Assembly (NCBI GenBank): GCA_028583685.1 | Contig: JAMXIF010001253.1 | Location: 83,978,212 to 84,042,211, forward strand | Direction of reading: 5' to 3' | Source of the DNA: Petaurus breviceps papuanus | Lineage: Eukaryota > Chordata > Mammalia > Diprotodontia > Petauridae | DNA length: 64,000 nt | Shown: in pieces, positions 42,815 to 54,644 of the stretch | Layout: the number at the start of each line of letters is the position of its first letter | Position numbering within the stretch: the stretch's first letter is position 1 | The notes under the pieces: model-generated | Told to the model about the DNA's origin: nothing | What the model saw: only the letters and a program-made list of their open reading frames with translations | The model's database searches: none | Program-made: the position numbers and the translations under genes

Positions 42815-45800
42815 TTACCTTTTTAAATGTAACATACACACACAAGCATTCATTTTCTCTTCCTCTCATCTCCCCCATTAAGGGGAAAATCTCTTATGAC
42901 AAATATGCACAGTCAGAAAAAAACAAATCACATCATCCATGTGCAAAAATGTGTGTCTCATTCTTCATCCTGAGTCAGGAAATGGTAGCATGATTCATCA
43001 TTGGATCTTTGGAATTTTGATTGGTCATTGGAGCAATCAGAGTTGTCTTTACTTCTGCTGAGACATAATAGATTTTACATCGGCTTCTTATTGGTTAATA
43101 TTAATCTTTGTGTCTCAAGTGTGTTTTCTTGCAAACAACATATTAGATTCTGCTTGTTAATCTAGTCTTCTACCCTTTTAATCTTATGAGTAAGTTCATC
43201 TCATTTACATTCATAGTTAAGATCTTCAGTTGTGTATTTTCTTCCATCTTATTCTCTTAAATTATTTTTGTCCTCTACTTATTTCCTCACTCAGAACCCA
43301 ACCACATGTTCTTATCCTTTTGAAGTTCTTTTAAGCCCCTCTTTGTGATCCATTCATCTTTGAGCTTGTTTTGTTTAGGATTAATCCCTCCCTAAATCTA
43401 CCTAGCATGTTATTCCCCTCCCCCTTTGTCCCCTTTCCTTCCTGTTTTCATATTGATTGAAATGACTCTTTGTACCCAACTCTGTGTATATGTATTCTTC
43501 CTTTGACCAGTTCAATTTGAGTGAGGTTCATTTGTCCCACCCACCTCTCCCCACTTTTCTTTTTTCTGTAGACTTTTATTTGCTCATCTGAATGAGAAAA
43601 TGTCCCCCACTCTTCCTTTTTCTTTCTCCTCCTAGTATATTCCTCTCCCCCTTTCCATTCTATTTATAAGATTACCAAACATAAGAAAACTACTCCCAGA
43701 TCCTGTGTCTTATGCAATAAACATTAAGTACCTACTGTGTGTTAGGCATTGTGTCAGTCTCTAGGGATACAAATATGAAAAAGAGAGTCTAAACCCCAAG
43801 GACCTTACAGTCTAATGGGGAAAACAACACACGAAAGAAAGCTGAAATTGGGGAATGGAGTGGGCAGAAGGTGCCCCCAAGGGAGCATAATGATGATGGA
43901 GTCACAACCAATCAGTCAACAAGTAGGAAATGAAAAGTTGGTTGGGCTTCTGGGCCCTTTTTAAAGGGAGGACTTTAATTCTCTGCTCTCCAGAGGCAAC
44001 TGAGTGTACTGATAATATCTGAGTTCCAAAGGTGAAGCAGGCTCCATGATGATGATCCTCTTTGGGTAGGGGGTGCATGAAGGCCATGATGATGATACAG
44101 TTGAAACTAAGCTGAACAGGTAGTGTAAAATGAAGATTTGACTGAGCTTCTGGGCCCTCTTTGAAGGAAGGTCTTGGGAGGACTTTTATGTTCTGCCTTC
44201 CAGCACTCTCGTCAGAGGGACAAAGACAACTGCGGGTGCAGATGAGGTGACTCCTTCAATGATGAGAAGGTTTTGAGGGGACATGGGTTATCTCCCCATA
44301 TTAGAATGTAGACATTTTTTCTTCATTTAGTCCCATATCATTGTTTGTGCTTAAGCTTTTATATTTCTCTTTTATTTTGTGTCAATATTCCAAGATTTCT
44401 GCTACAGCTTATTTTTCCCCCTCAGGCGTGCTTGAAAGTCCTTTAGTTAAAGGTTTATTTTTTCCCTCCTGGAGAATTTTGTTGTCTCTTAAAATAATTT
44501 ATTCCTTATATAAACCTGTATTTTTTGCTTTCCAGAATATTGTATTTCAAAGTCTTTGCTCCTTTGTAACGTTAGTTGCTAAATTGTGTATGGTTCTGAC
44601 CATGATATTTTGGCTTCTGAATTCTTTGTGACTGCTTGTGATATTTTTTATTTGACCTGGAAGTCCTGAGTTTTGACCCTTTTGTTTCTGGAAGTTTAAT
44701 TTTGGGATTTCTTTTAGTAAGAGACTGAGCAATTCTTTCTATATCTACTTTCCCTTCTGGTTCTAGGAGATCTGGGCATTTTGGGGGATGTTTTTTTTTT
44801 AATTTCTTGGAATATGATGTCTTTTATTTGACCATAGTTTTTCAGGTAGTACAGTAATTTTAAAATTTTCTGACCTTGATCTGTTCACCAGATCACTTTT
44901 TCTAGTATGAGATATTGATTGTCTTCTATTTTTTCAGTCATTTGACTTTATTTTAAAATTTCTTTGTTTTAGTTGCTTCAATTCTAATGTATTCTGGTAG
45001 TCTGTTGTTGCTTTGAGAAAGTTTTACACCTCTTGTTGCCAAGCTGTTAATTCCTTTTCTACTTTTTCTTCCTCCTTTCTTTTCTGTTTCCCCGGCAGTA
45101 TAAGTTCTTTTCCAATTATTTCCTTTTAAATATTCTTTACCAAAACAAAGCAAACCTTCTTCCTTCATCTGTTTGAGGAATTCTGGTTAAACTTTGTGCT
45201 CATTTAGATCATATTAGCTTTTTATGGTGGGATTCTTTTGTGGGGTTGTTGTCGCTATTGTTTCTTGCTCATTCTTCCACCCTACTTCTTAGCTTTAAGT
45301 TCATGGTTGGGTCAGGCACTTCATTCTTCTGGAGGAAATGTCTGGGCTGGGCCTGCTTTTATTTTCTTGGAGTATTAAGTATTATGTTATTACAGAGACC
45401 CCAAGGACAGCTCAGACTAGAGGGCCTACAAGCTCTCAGTATTCTCAGAATGATATTGTTCAGAGCAAAATCTGATTCCTGTACCTGTGGTCCAAGTTTT
45501 GCAAGTTCTTTGCTTGGATTCAGGTCTGAGCAAGAGGCCTAAGGAGTGCCCCATTTGGATTCCAGTAGATTATGGCTAGACTCAGAAGTTATCAGCTGGT
45601 TAATAAGTTCTGCTGGTTTAGAATCACAAAACTGCAGGCTGCTCTTTAGTGTGAGTTTCCTGGTCTGATTGTTTCTCTGAAGCTTCAAACTTGAGGCTGG
45701 AACTAAGACCTCAGCTCAGCTTTGTGTCCAGTGTTAGAGGCACTAAGCCACTAGTTGCTTCTGAACTTTTATTTTGTTCAGTACACCATGACTGGTGATT

Positions 45801-45830
45801 CCTCCTTACTCTGGAACACATCTAGGCCTC
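42815..45830 (-). mobile_element. Old HAL1/L1-like element with L2 inserted
   Basis: The left part (42815-43695) is an L1/HAL1-type 3' region (CTTGCAAACAACATATTAGA; GTTCATCTCATTTACATTCA). The right part (44326-45830) is antisense ORF1 (TTTCAGGTAGTACAGTAATT over the RRM core; GTGCTTGAAAGTCC over the C-terminus) and a 5' untranslated region. An L2 lies between. It aligns with the other HAL1 copies only in patches and no frame survives, so it is much older. Whether ORF2 was ever present cannot be told, and the extreme left may be a separate L1 fragment. Confidence 0.6.
43700..44325 (-). mobile_element. L2-like insertion with internal duplication
   Basis: GTACCTACTGTGTGTTAGGC ... AAGGACCTTACAGTCTAATG is the antisense L2 terminus. 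To the right, two diverged units of about 200 bp each contain GGGCTTCTGGGCCCT (43943) and GAGCTTCTGGGCCCT (44148), so part of the sequence is duplicated in tandem. Confidence 0.55.
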
Positions 45831-45839
45831 AGTCCTCTC

Positions 45840-46120
45840 CTCAGTCGCTTTCCCCTGGAATTGGATAGTGAGTAACAGAGCTGCCAGTTGACACTAGTTC
45901 CAGCATCTTGAACAAGGTCAGGTCCTTCTTTGTGGAAATGGATCATTTTGGTAATGTGAGGATGAAAAACTTTTGCACAAACAAAATTAATATGGAAAAA
46001 AGAATCTGTTAGCACAATGTCAGAGAATTTGATAAACAAGATTTATATACAACTGTCAGAAATGTAAAATCTAAAACCATTCTGTCATGAAGAAGTGGTT
46101 AAAGAATATGGGTAAATTTT
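45840..46120. other. No recognised feature
   Basis: Short unassigned stretch between LINE relics. Confidence 0.4.
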
Positions 46121-46129
46121 CTGAAAAGA

Positions 46130-46900
46130 AGAATTTTTCTAAATGAAGAAAGAATGTTCCAAGTCACTTCTAATAAGATAAATACAAAACAAAATACCCC
46201 TGAGGTTTCTTAGACCTAACAAATTTACAAAAATGGGAAAACCCAGTGTTTGGTAGGAGGGTGTGGAAAGACACATATACTTATGTGGTAGTATTGTGAA
46301 TTGATCTGACAATTCAGGAAGGCAATTTGGAATTATACAAATATGAAGTGACTGAAAATGTCTATATCCTTTGACTCCAGAGAGTCCAGTGATTTGCTAA
46401 GCATATACCCCCAAGAAATTCATTAGCAAAAAGAAATGGTCCATATGCACCAAAATATTTAAAGCACCAAATGCTGTTTTTACAAAGTACTAGAAATAAA
46501 GTAAATGCCCATTGATTCAGTAATGGTTAAACAAATTGTGGCACATGAATGTAATGGGATCTTACTGTGGTAGAAGAAATGAACATGATTAGAAGAGAAG
46601 CATGGAAAGACTTACATGAACTGATAACAAAGTGAAGTAAATTGATCCAAGTAAACATGATATATGACTACGGCAAATTAAATGAACACCAGCCAGAAAT
46701 AATTGAAATTATGAAGAGCAAGCTTGATCCCAAGGAAGAGATGAGAATACATTTTCCCCACAATGCCCCACAGGTTGGATTCCATGGGTCAGTATTACTT
46801 ATATTTTTTTCTTTTCCTTTCATTATAAGGAATGAGTCTTTGGAAGAGAGGAGAAAGAACGATGTTATGTCAATAAAATTCATTTTTTTAAATGATAATA
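46130..46900 (+). mobile_element. L1 3'-end fragment, sense
   Basis: GGCAATTTGGAATTATACAA, AAATGCCCATTGATTCAGTA, ATGGTTAAACAAATTGTGGC, GGAAAGACTTACATGAACTG and an A-rich end near 46890 follow the L1 3' region in sense. Confidence 0.75.
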
Positions 46901-46929
46901 CTTTGAAGAACAGTCTATGAAGGTGATGA

Positions 46930-47680
46930 ATTCGTTATGGATTTTCTAAATGCAGATATAACTAAACCCTTTGTACGTTAACACTAGAATAGATTATAAC
47001 AATTTTTGCCTTTATTACTTTATTTCCCTGTTCCCCACCATTAGTTTTCCTAGGCATTTGAGTAGTCAAGTAGGTAAAAGATTCTAACAGTAGAACAGTC
47101 ATACAGGTCTTCACAGAAATCTCAAGTTTGGACTTACCCAGTGATAAAAGATTGTGTGTTAGGAAGCATTAGAATACAGTTGTTTTGAACTACTTTGAAA
47201 TCTCATTGAGTATCTGATCAAAGCTATATACCTAGCCACATCTTCAAACACCAATTAGCTTTCCTTATGTGGCAAGCATTTTATGTAATGTGGCTTGGTT
47301 TTATTCAAGTCTTTTCCTTTTAAAATCAGTAATTATGTGATCAAAGAATATAAATATCAGTTTCATAATTTTAATTATTTTTATTATAAATACAAGCAAA
47401 ACATGATGCTTAGGACTAGATAGCTTAATCTTTTTGTCTTCTACCACTTCAAAATACTTACATCTCTTAGTGACCAGCATCCCCTTAGATCTTCTTTTGG
47501 GCTCAACACATTCAAGATTTAGTATAATCTTCTTTTTAAGTGTTGGCCATTTTTTCATAAAATCTTTTTTAATTGCCATAGTCACTCTGCTTCCTATCAT
47601 ACCACCTTTCTCTGAGTAAATTAGGAATCAAAACTTACATTTCTTCTTGTCTTCTTTAGAAATACTTTCTCCTCTCTTTT
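46930..47680. other. No recognised feature
   Basis: AT-rich; a minus-strand frame 47301-47600 (99 codons, lysine-rich) has no family resemblance and lacks supporting context. Confidence 0.45.
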
Positions 47681-47684
47681 CTGT

Positions 47685-48175
47685 CCTTTTTAAATGTTTC
47701 ATTAACACTCATTTCTTTAAAAAAAAAAGTGATTGTCATTTTTCTCTTTCACAACTCACCTCCTCCAAAATAGAAGTCATCATTTGTAAGAAGTTAGTAT
47801 CAAGCATTGAAAAGTCTTCACTTTAACTGTTTCTGACTGCATATGGAGTCTATCTATACCTCTGCAAAAAAATCAAAACATTTCATTCGTCGTCTGAAGT
47901 CATGATTGGTCATTCCATTGATCACGTTAAATCTTTCAGAGTTCTGCTTTGCATCATTGTCCTTGTATAAATCGTGCTCCTCATTCTGCTTACTTCACTG
48001 TACATCAGTTCATGCAACTCTTCTCAGCTTTCTCTGAATTTATTATTTTCTTCATTTCTTACAACAATAATATTCTTTTTCTTTCACATATCATGATTTG
48101 TTTAGCCTTTCCCCAAATGTTAGGCACCCACATTGTTTTCAGTTCTTTGCTGCGATAAAAAAGTATACAGCAGTC
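47685..48175 (-). mobile_element. L1 3'-end fragment
   Basis: TTCACTGTACATCAGTTCAT, GTTTAGCCTTTCCCCAAATG and TTCTTTGCTGCGATAAAAAA are antisense L1 3' sequence. Confidence 0.7.
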
Positions 48176-48179
48176 GTTC

Positions 48180-49480
48180 CCCAGTACTACAATAACATAA
48201 AATATTAGATTTGGAAGAAAAATAGGAAGATCAATATGATTCATAAATTGCTAATAAATCAACCACACTGAACATTTTACAGTGTTCCTACAATGACTAG
48301 TATTTGTACTTATTTAGTCCTACAAATTTATCTAATTTTTAGTGGAATGAAGACTAGTAATATAGAGCTAGCAGGGTGTGGGGATTTGGAAGGATAAGTA
48401 GCAAGGTGAAGTAATAGGAAATCTGTACATGGATACATGCTCTGAATAAATCACTCTTTTTCCAAAATTGAATTTATAACTTTGTCTTCTTTGTCATGTA
48501 CATGAATATAATGTATAAAATAGTGAAGTGCTAATTTCACAAATATAGTATCAACTTTTAATTAGCTATTTTGAAAATAAAGTAATAACTAGAAGTAATC
48601 ATATAATTGATAAGTTAATAATTATTTGGTAAACAATGTGGTTTTATATTTTGTGTACTTGAAAAATTAAATCAGATTAATAATCTTGCATTCTTGTTTC
48701 ATAATTACTCTATTTTTATCAGTACGGTAATTTTTTTTTTCAAAAGTGAGATAAATAATTTCTATACCCCCAACTGCACACTATATGCATCTCTAACAGT
48801 GATAAAAATGAAACCAAAGAACATTGAGTTGTTTCTGTAGAAAAAGCAATAAATCCTCATAAGAAACTTTGTTATATGAGTCAAAGTTTATTACTCAGAT
48901 TTCAGAGTTTCTTTCTTTTTGGCTTTAAAAATCAGCTTTGCTTTTTGGTAAAGATAACCCCCAAAAGTCATATGTTTATTATTAGATAAGTCATTCCTGA
49001 TGAAATTTTGCTTGCTGCAAGAAATTGTGTTTCCCTTAATTTATTTTAACAGTAACCTTATGGGAAAATCATAGATGTGTGAAAGAATAGCCTCCATTTG
49101 TCTTGTGAGACCACTGAGGCATAAAGAGTTTGTGAAATGCTCTGTGTCAAAGTTTATAAGTTGTATCCCTCTGATTCTGGTCTAAGACTTTATCTTCTTT
49201 ATTGTGCTGTTCTTTAAAGTGAATCTAAGGGACACTTGAGCCAGAACTATTCTGCCTTCACTCTCGGTAATCGATTAACTTTTTGTATAATATTGAGTCA
49301 TCTAGAAATGCTGTTTTAAGCTCCCCCCTCCCCCATTTTAATCTATACAAAATATTTTAGGTAAGGGGAAGGAAGTGTAGTGTATTGGGGGGAAAAATCA
49401 TTGGATTGGGTGTCTTAACACCACCACTCCTGACTTGATTTTGGGTATGTCACATTCTTATTTATAAAATGAGATGGGGA
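48180..49480. other. No recognised feature
   Basis: AT-rich, no repeat ends, no exon-like frame. Candidate unique sequence. Confidence 0.5.
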
Positions 49481-49489
49481 ATTGGATTA

Positions 49490-49830
49490 GCTCATAGGAT
49501 CATAAATACAGAGCTGTAAGACACCTTAGAAGGCATCTAGTGTGACCCCTATAGAAAGAGGGTAGATTTATAGCTGAGAAAACTATGGCCTGTAATGTTA
49601 TGGTACATCATTTCCTAGAATTCAAGTTGAAAAGATGCTGTGCATTGCATGGTACATTATAAAGAATACTGAACTTGGGAGTCATGGAAAGGAAAGAAGG
49701 GGGGGACATTGCATGCCAGGTACTGTGCTAAGTAAGCACATTGCAAATAACCATCTCATTTGATCCTTACAACAACCCTGGGAGGTAGCCATTAATATTA
49801 TCCCCATTTTATGGTTAATGATGTTTCAAG
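49490..49830 (-). mobile_element. L3-tail and MIR fragments
   Basis: 49495-49590: AGAGCTGTAAGACACCTTAG, AAGGCATCTAGTGTGACCCC, an L3/CR1-type tail. 49700-49820: AGGTACTGTGCTAAGTAAGC, CATCTCATTTGATCCTTACA, ACAACCCTGGGAGGTAGCC, antisense MIR. Confidence 0.6.
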
Positions 49831-50224
49831 TCAAGTCTGATTTGTCTGTGTATAGGTGGTAATTATTGTTAATGTATGCCATACTATGAAAGTTATACTC
49901 CTTCACTAAAAAGTAAAATTGATTTGTATTTTCATTAGCAGAATCATTGTTTCTCTCCTTTTTTTACATACAGTTATTATTTCCTCAGCAAAATTTATAT
50001 AATTATCTTTGCAAGTTACACTGTTACAATGTATTTAGCACTAAGTTAGATAGGATCCTTTTCCTACCCTTTAGAACCTAAGACAATAGGATGCATAAAA
50101 TTCGGGAGATATAGTCAAAGAATAAGTCACATCTAGTATTCTTTGTCAATGTATTTTTATTAGTGTAAATGTGTGTAAAAATGTGTTAAATAGCATGAAT
50201 GAAAAGGGAGTAAATATTTTGCAT

Positions 50225-50520
50225 TTCAAGGGAAATAAATTAACAACAATAATAATAGCTAGCGTTTATATCTTATCTATTACATGCCAGGCATTGTGCT
50301 AAGTGCTCTACAAACATTATCTCTTTTAATTTTAAGAACTCTTCCTTGTAGGTGCTACTATTTCCCCCGTCTTGTAATTGAGGAAACTGAGCCAAATTAA
50401 GGTTAAATTAAATGATTTGCCCCAGTCATTCAGCTAGAAAGTGTCTGATGTTGGATATGAACTGAGATCTTCCTAACTTCTGGCCCAATCTACTATACCA
50501 CCTAACTGTATCATTTATTC
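50225..50520 (-). mobile_element. MIR-type SINE, near full length
   Basis: CAGGCATTGTGCTAAGTGCT ... GTAATTGAGGAAACTGAGCC ... CTACTATACCACCTAACTG: antisense SINE with both ends present. Confidence 0.8.
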
Positions 50521-50689
50521 CATGCAGTTAAGAAAGGTTTTCAGGAGATAATAAAATTTCAGAAGTTTAATGTTAAAAATATTCATTTCCAGTTTTGGTC
50601 CTTAGAAACCCAAGTGTGAGAAGTAACTCTTCATGCCCAAATAGATGTGATAAATTAGACAGACTCAGAATGAGTGAAGCATTTGGAAC

Positions 50690-51500
50690 TTTAGTACATC
50701 CTTCAGGACAGGTATGGGACCCAAGATGAGCTCCCCCAATTGTGAGAAATAATCATTTTACTAAAAAACTCCATATGACCCTGGGTGAGTTAAGGAAAGA
50801 TTTTATTAATCGTTCTCCTGCCAGAGATGGCAGGAGCCCCAGTGACTTTTAAGGAGACATGCCCTTTCAGACAGTATCAATGCTTTATATAACCCATCCT
50901 GATTCTAATTTCCCTCCTGCATCCCATTGGTTAGGCATGTCAGGGTTTACGACCTTTCTGAAAATACCTAAACCCCACTCCCATGTGGGTCTATACCCCT
51001 GTTTACATCTCTCATTTTCTTTATACTTTATTTAGTGAAAAAATGTCATAAATTATTATTATTTTTTTTAATGATTGAGGATCTTTTATTTTTTTTATCT
51101 CTTTGGAGGGGGGAAGGCAAGGCAATTGGGGTTAAGTGACTTGCCCAAGGTCATACAGGTAGTAAGTATTAAGTGCTTGAGGCTAGGTTTGAACTCAAGT
51201 CCTCCTGACTCCAGGGCTGGTGCTCTGTTCACTGCCCCACCTAGCTGCCCCCATAAACTCTTTTAAAGGAATTTTCTCAGTTGATAAGAGGCTGAACCCA
51301 GGATGTTGAATTTTCCTTCATTGTTAACATAGAGTCCCCGTATTCTAGATAGTATTGTGGAATGAAGTTCTCCTCCAGCCTTTAGAGTTGTGGACACATA
51401 AGAGACAATTGCTAGATTTTACTTAAAGTGCCTTTGAAGGAGATGTTCACCTTTAGATAAGCTGATAAGCAGGCACCCACATCCTATTGAGTGTTAATCA
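50690..51500 (-). mobile_element. Possible LTR with nested SINE
   Basis: The sequence on either side of the SINE (51056-51251) looks like one less AT-rich block; on the minus strand GGGTTATATAAAGCATTG gives a TATA box followed by a tail with TTAATAAAATC, the order of an LTR promoter and polyadenylation site. No target duplication was found, so ends and family are uncertain. Confidence 0.3.
51056..51251 (-). mobile_element. tRNA-derived SINE
   Basis: GGCAATTGGGGTTAAGTGAC ... TGCCCCACCTAGCTGCCCCC is a well-preserved antisense SINE with a T-rich tail at left. The flanks CATAAATT and CATAAACT may be its target duplication. Confidence 0.85.
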
Positions 51501-51802
51501 ACATTCCCTTTTCCCTCTAATCAATTTATTTTCCTGCATTCAACAGCAAATAAAAGACTTTCTGGTATTACATATATTACATGTTTTCTATGGAAACAAA
51601 AGTTCAATTCATCTCTTACACAATGAAAAAACTTGTGGTAGCTTATAGATCCATTGGTCTTCAGATTAAATTTGGAGAGATGTATGAAGAGTTACTAATA
51701 AAACCACAGTGGGGAAGGGTCCAATTTCAGGCCCAGAAGTGAACTATTAAATAGGTAGAATTATGTTACTCTCAAGCCTATTTCAGTTTTGTGCTGATGT
51801 CT

Positions 51803-51859
51803 CAGGTGATCCTGTCTATAAGGTATCCTCACTCTTGATTGTATAGACAGGATCACCTG
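51803..51859. repeat. Perfect 18-bp inverted repeat (hairpin), 21-nt loop
   Basis: CAGGTGATCCTGTCTATA (51803-51820) is the exact reverse complement of TATAGACAGGATCACCTG (51842-51859). The pairing does not extend beyond the 18 bases on either side. Either strand could fold into the hairpin. No known family recognised; there is no T-run directly after it to suggest a terminator or RNA polymerase III gene, although a T-run follows at 51870. Confidence 0.9.
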
Positions 51860-51904
51860 TTGGATTTTCTTGATTTTTTTTTTTTTTTTATACTGGCTCT
51901 TGTG

Positions 51905-52060
51905 TTGAAAGAATAAAGGAAAAGGCTTTTTATTAAGAACTTATTATGTGCCAGGTGTTGAGGATTTAGATTCAGAAGGGAATCCTTTGCCCTCAAGACC
52001 TTATATTGTAATAGAGGGAGACTGAGGATACAGAGTGGTTTTAGTTTAGGGAACTAAAGT
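51905..52060 (-). mobile_element. L2 3'-end fragment
   Basis: TTTTTATTAAGAACTTATTA, TGTGCCAGGTGTTGAGGATT and CCCTCAAGACCTTATATTGT are antisense L2 terminus. Confidence 0.7.
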
Positions 52061-52385
52061 GTTTTTTAATGTAGTCATGAGGAAAATGATTGACATAGCT
52101 TTACAGTCACAATAAATAGCAGTATTTGTTTGATTGTTTGGTAGTTGGAAGGGGGAGCAGAGAGGAAAGTTTGTTCACAGCATCAGGGAAGATGGCAACT
52201 AGATGCCTGGTGTGTAACTAAAGCCTGGTAGGGACCAGGTAGGTATTGTGGGCCATGTGACACACTTACCAATCTGGACAGAATGGGCCCCTAGGCTGAA
52301 TATTCATTAGTTGAAAGGGTTAAGTTGCTCAGGTGGACACAGGCTATTACAGGGTGAATGGCAGGATTCAGTGGTCTAGACTCAC

Positions 52386-52604
52386 CACCTTCTTAAACTG
52401 TGGGTTGAGACCCAAATTTAGCAACAGTAAAAAGGCTTCTGAGCACAATGGCCAAAACCTAATTAAAAATCAAATGTGTAATGAATCTGAGGTGTTTCTG
52501 GCAGTACTTTACTGCAACCTTGGTTCTGAACTCAAAGCATCCACATTTTGCACTGCAAACTGGAAAACCATTGTGAGTGGGAAAAAGTTTAAGAAGCCCT
52601 GATC
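52386..52604. mobile_element. hAT-type MITE
   Basis: The left end CACCTTCTTAAACTGTGGGT is inverted at the right as AGTTTAAGAAGCCCTG, i.e. both ends read CTTCTTAAACT. Internal TGAGACCCAAATTTAG and AAAGGCTTCTGAGCACAATG fit the vertebrate hAT MITE with a TTCTTAAACTGTGGGTCGCG start. An 8-bp duplication is not clear (TCTAGA occurs near both ends). Confidence 0.6.
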
Positions 52605-52609
52605 TAGAG

Positions 52610-53230
52610 GCTTGCAACAGCCGGCAGGGCAGATGGCAATAAAACAACCATCGTGGATTGTGAAATGTAGCTGAATAGTGAAAACGGCTCCTGTGACTGA
52701 CACATCAATTAGGAACATGTTTAAAAAGACCAATACCTGACCAATACAATACTTATGTCTGTTAGAAACTATATAACACAGACCCTGTTGTATAGGTGTA
52801 GCTTTTATGGGGGTGAGGATCAAGGCTTTTTTTTTTCTTCCTCAAAGCATGCCTATTGAAATCTTAGAATAAGGTATGTTATTTCTAATAATTGAATGGC
52901 ATCTTGGTATGTTCCTTAGAATTCGACAAATGCCAGATTGCTTTAAGACATACTTTACTGTGTCTCTATAGAATTTCCTCTCTCTGCCCAGGATTAAAAT
53001 TTCCTTAGCTAGGTAGGGGCCAATATATCCTGTTGACATATTCATCCATAACATGTGTCCAGCCAACTGAAGTAACTTGAAGTAAGCATGAGTTTAGTTC
53101 TTGAGAATTGGCCCAGGACCAGGACTTTATTATTCTTGTCTTGGAATTTACTGTTAATTGGTTTGGTTTTTTTAGAACATGCTTGTTAATTGTTCAAATG
53201 TGATAAAACCAAGGCTCAAATACTTATCTA
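52610..53230. other. No recognised feature
   Basis: No repeat or gene recognised. The minus-strand frames at 52509-52823 and 52842-53066 (104 and 74 codons) have no resemblance to a known family and are probably chance. Confidence 0.4.
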
Positions 53231-53234
53231 AAGG

Positions 53235-53400
53235 TAGATTAATACTGTGAAAAGAGTGGGAATCAGGAGACCTCATTTGTAGCCACAGCTTGGCTATAAA
53301 CTAATTGTGTGGCCTTGGGTCTCACTTTCCTTTATGTAAAAAGAATTTGAAGTAAATCATCTCCATTTCCTTCAGTTCCCATATTCTAAAGGTTTTCTTT
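53235..53400 (+). mobile_element. MIR3-type SINE
   Basis: AAAGAGTGGGAATCAGGAGA, then GCTATAAACTAATTGTGTGG and CCTTGGGTCTCACTTTCC and TATTCTAAAG follow MIR3. Confidence 0.6.
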
Positions 53401-53409
53401 AGTATGAAG

Positions 53410-54445
53410 ATTGTTCCTTTCTCCCAAAAGAGGAATTGCCTTTACTAATACAATCTCATATATCAGTACATTATTGGGAGGAATTTGGAGGTAAATTTTT
53501 AGGTTAGTATCACCAATAAAAACTTTTGAATCAATGTAGTATGGAGTTTTACTTTATGATCATGACATTGATCTTGTTTACTATTCTTTTCTTAATATTC
53601 TATTAACTGTGTAAAATAATCAATCTGTGGTTTCTCACCTGTTTTTTTTTCTTTGATGTGCACATCCCAGTACTAGAACACTTTCTAGATGGTTTAAAAC
53701 AACTTTTGATGATACATTTTAGACCTATTTAGTTTTCCAGAGAATTTGAAGCATTGAAGCACTTACCCTTCAGCATAAATGAATAAAATTCAATAAAATC
53801 TGGTCCATTATAGGAACTTGTTTTGTTCCATTAGTGATAGGTTCAGACCATGTACATTGATTAGAAAAGACACACAATAATGTAGAATGAGTATCTTAGT
53901 GCCTACCTTTGGGAAATTAGATTTTTTTGTAGCTGCAAGAACTTAAATTTAATGTTATGAAATAAATCACATTTTTAAAGTCTGTAATTCTTGCATATCT
54001 TTATCTGAAATAAATCATGGATTTTGACCTCATTTTACATATGAGGAATACAACTCTGTCCCTTAAAATATCTTTTAGAAAAATGGAATAATTGGTTGAC
54101 TTAGCATCTTGAAGTCTACAAAATCCTAGAAATCATATTTCCAGAGATATACTCTTTTCTCTTCCTATCCCCTAACTGTGAGTGCCCACTATGGTTCTTT
54201 AAGTCATGTTCCAGGAGAACGTTCAAGAATTCACTTCCATAATTAAGGCATTCTCATGGTGGTCATTTTGCATTGAGATATGTTCTGATGGTAATGCAAA
54301 TTATTTCCATTTTTTAATGCGTCTTAATAGGAAAAGGCATTTTGAAAGTAGGCATTTGTAATAGTATACTCTTCATATTAAAAAAAAAGGTTTTTTGAAA
54401 TATAAATCCTTGAGACTTCCTCCTTTGGGTTCCTTATGTTTTTGT
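53410..54445. other. No recognised feature
   Basis: AT-rich unassigned sequence. Confidence 0.45.
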
Positions 54446-54463
54446 TTTTAAAAAATATACAAA

Positions 54464-54630
54464 GGGGGGACAGCTAGGTGGCACAGTGAATAGAGCACCG
54501 GCCCTGCAGTCAGAGGACCTGAGTTCAAATGCAGCCTCAGATACTTAACACACACACACAAAAACTAGCTGTGTATCCTTGGGCAGGTCACTTAACCCCA
54601 GCTGCCTCCTCCCCCCCCCCCAAAAAAAAA
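54464..54630 (+). mobile_element. tRNA-derived SINE (first of a tandem pair)
   Basis: GGACAGCTAGGTGGCACAGT head, B-box GAGTTCAAATGC, a short CA run and A-rich linker, CTTAACCCCAGCTGCCTC and A-tail. AAAAAATATACAAA (54450-54463) before it and AAAGAACATACAAA (54631-54644) after it are alike, an imperfect target duplication. Confidence 0.9.
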
Positions 54631-54644
54631 AAAGAACATACAAA

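Noticed and set aside
51803-51859. Perfect hairpin as a microRNA gene
   Set aside because: The 18-bp stem with no pairing beyond it is shorter than typical precursors; reported only as an unexplained hairpin.
52509-52823. 104-codon minus-strand open frame
   Set aside because: It overlaps a hAT MITE and unassigned DNA, has no family resemblance and no supporting context.
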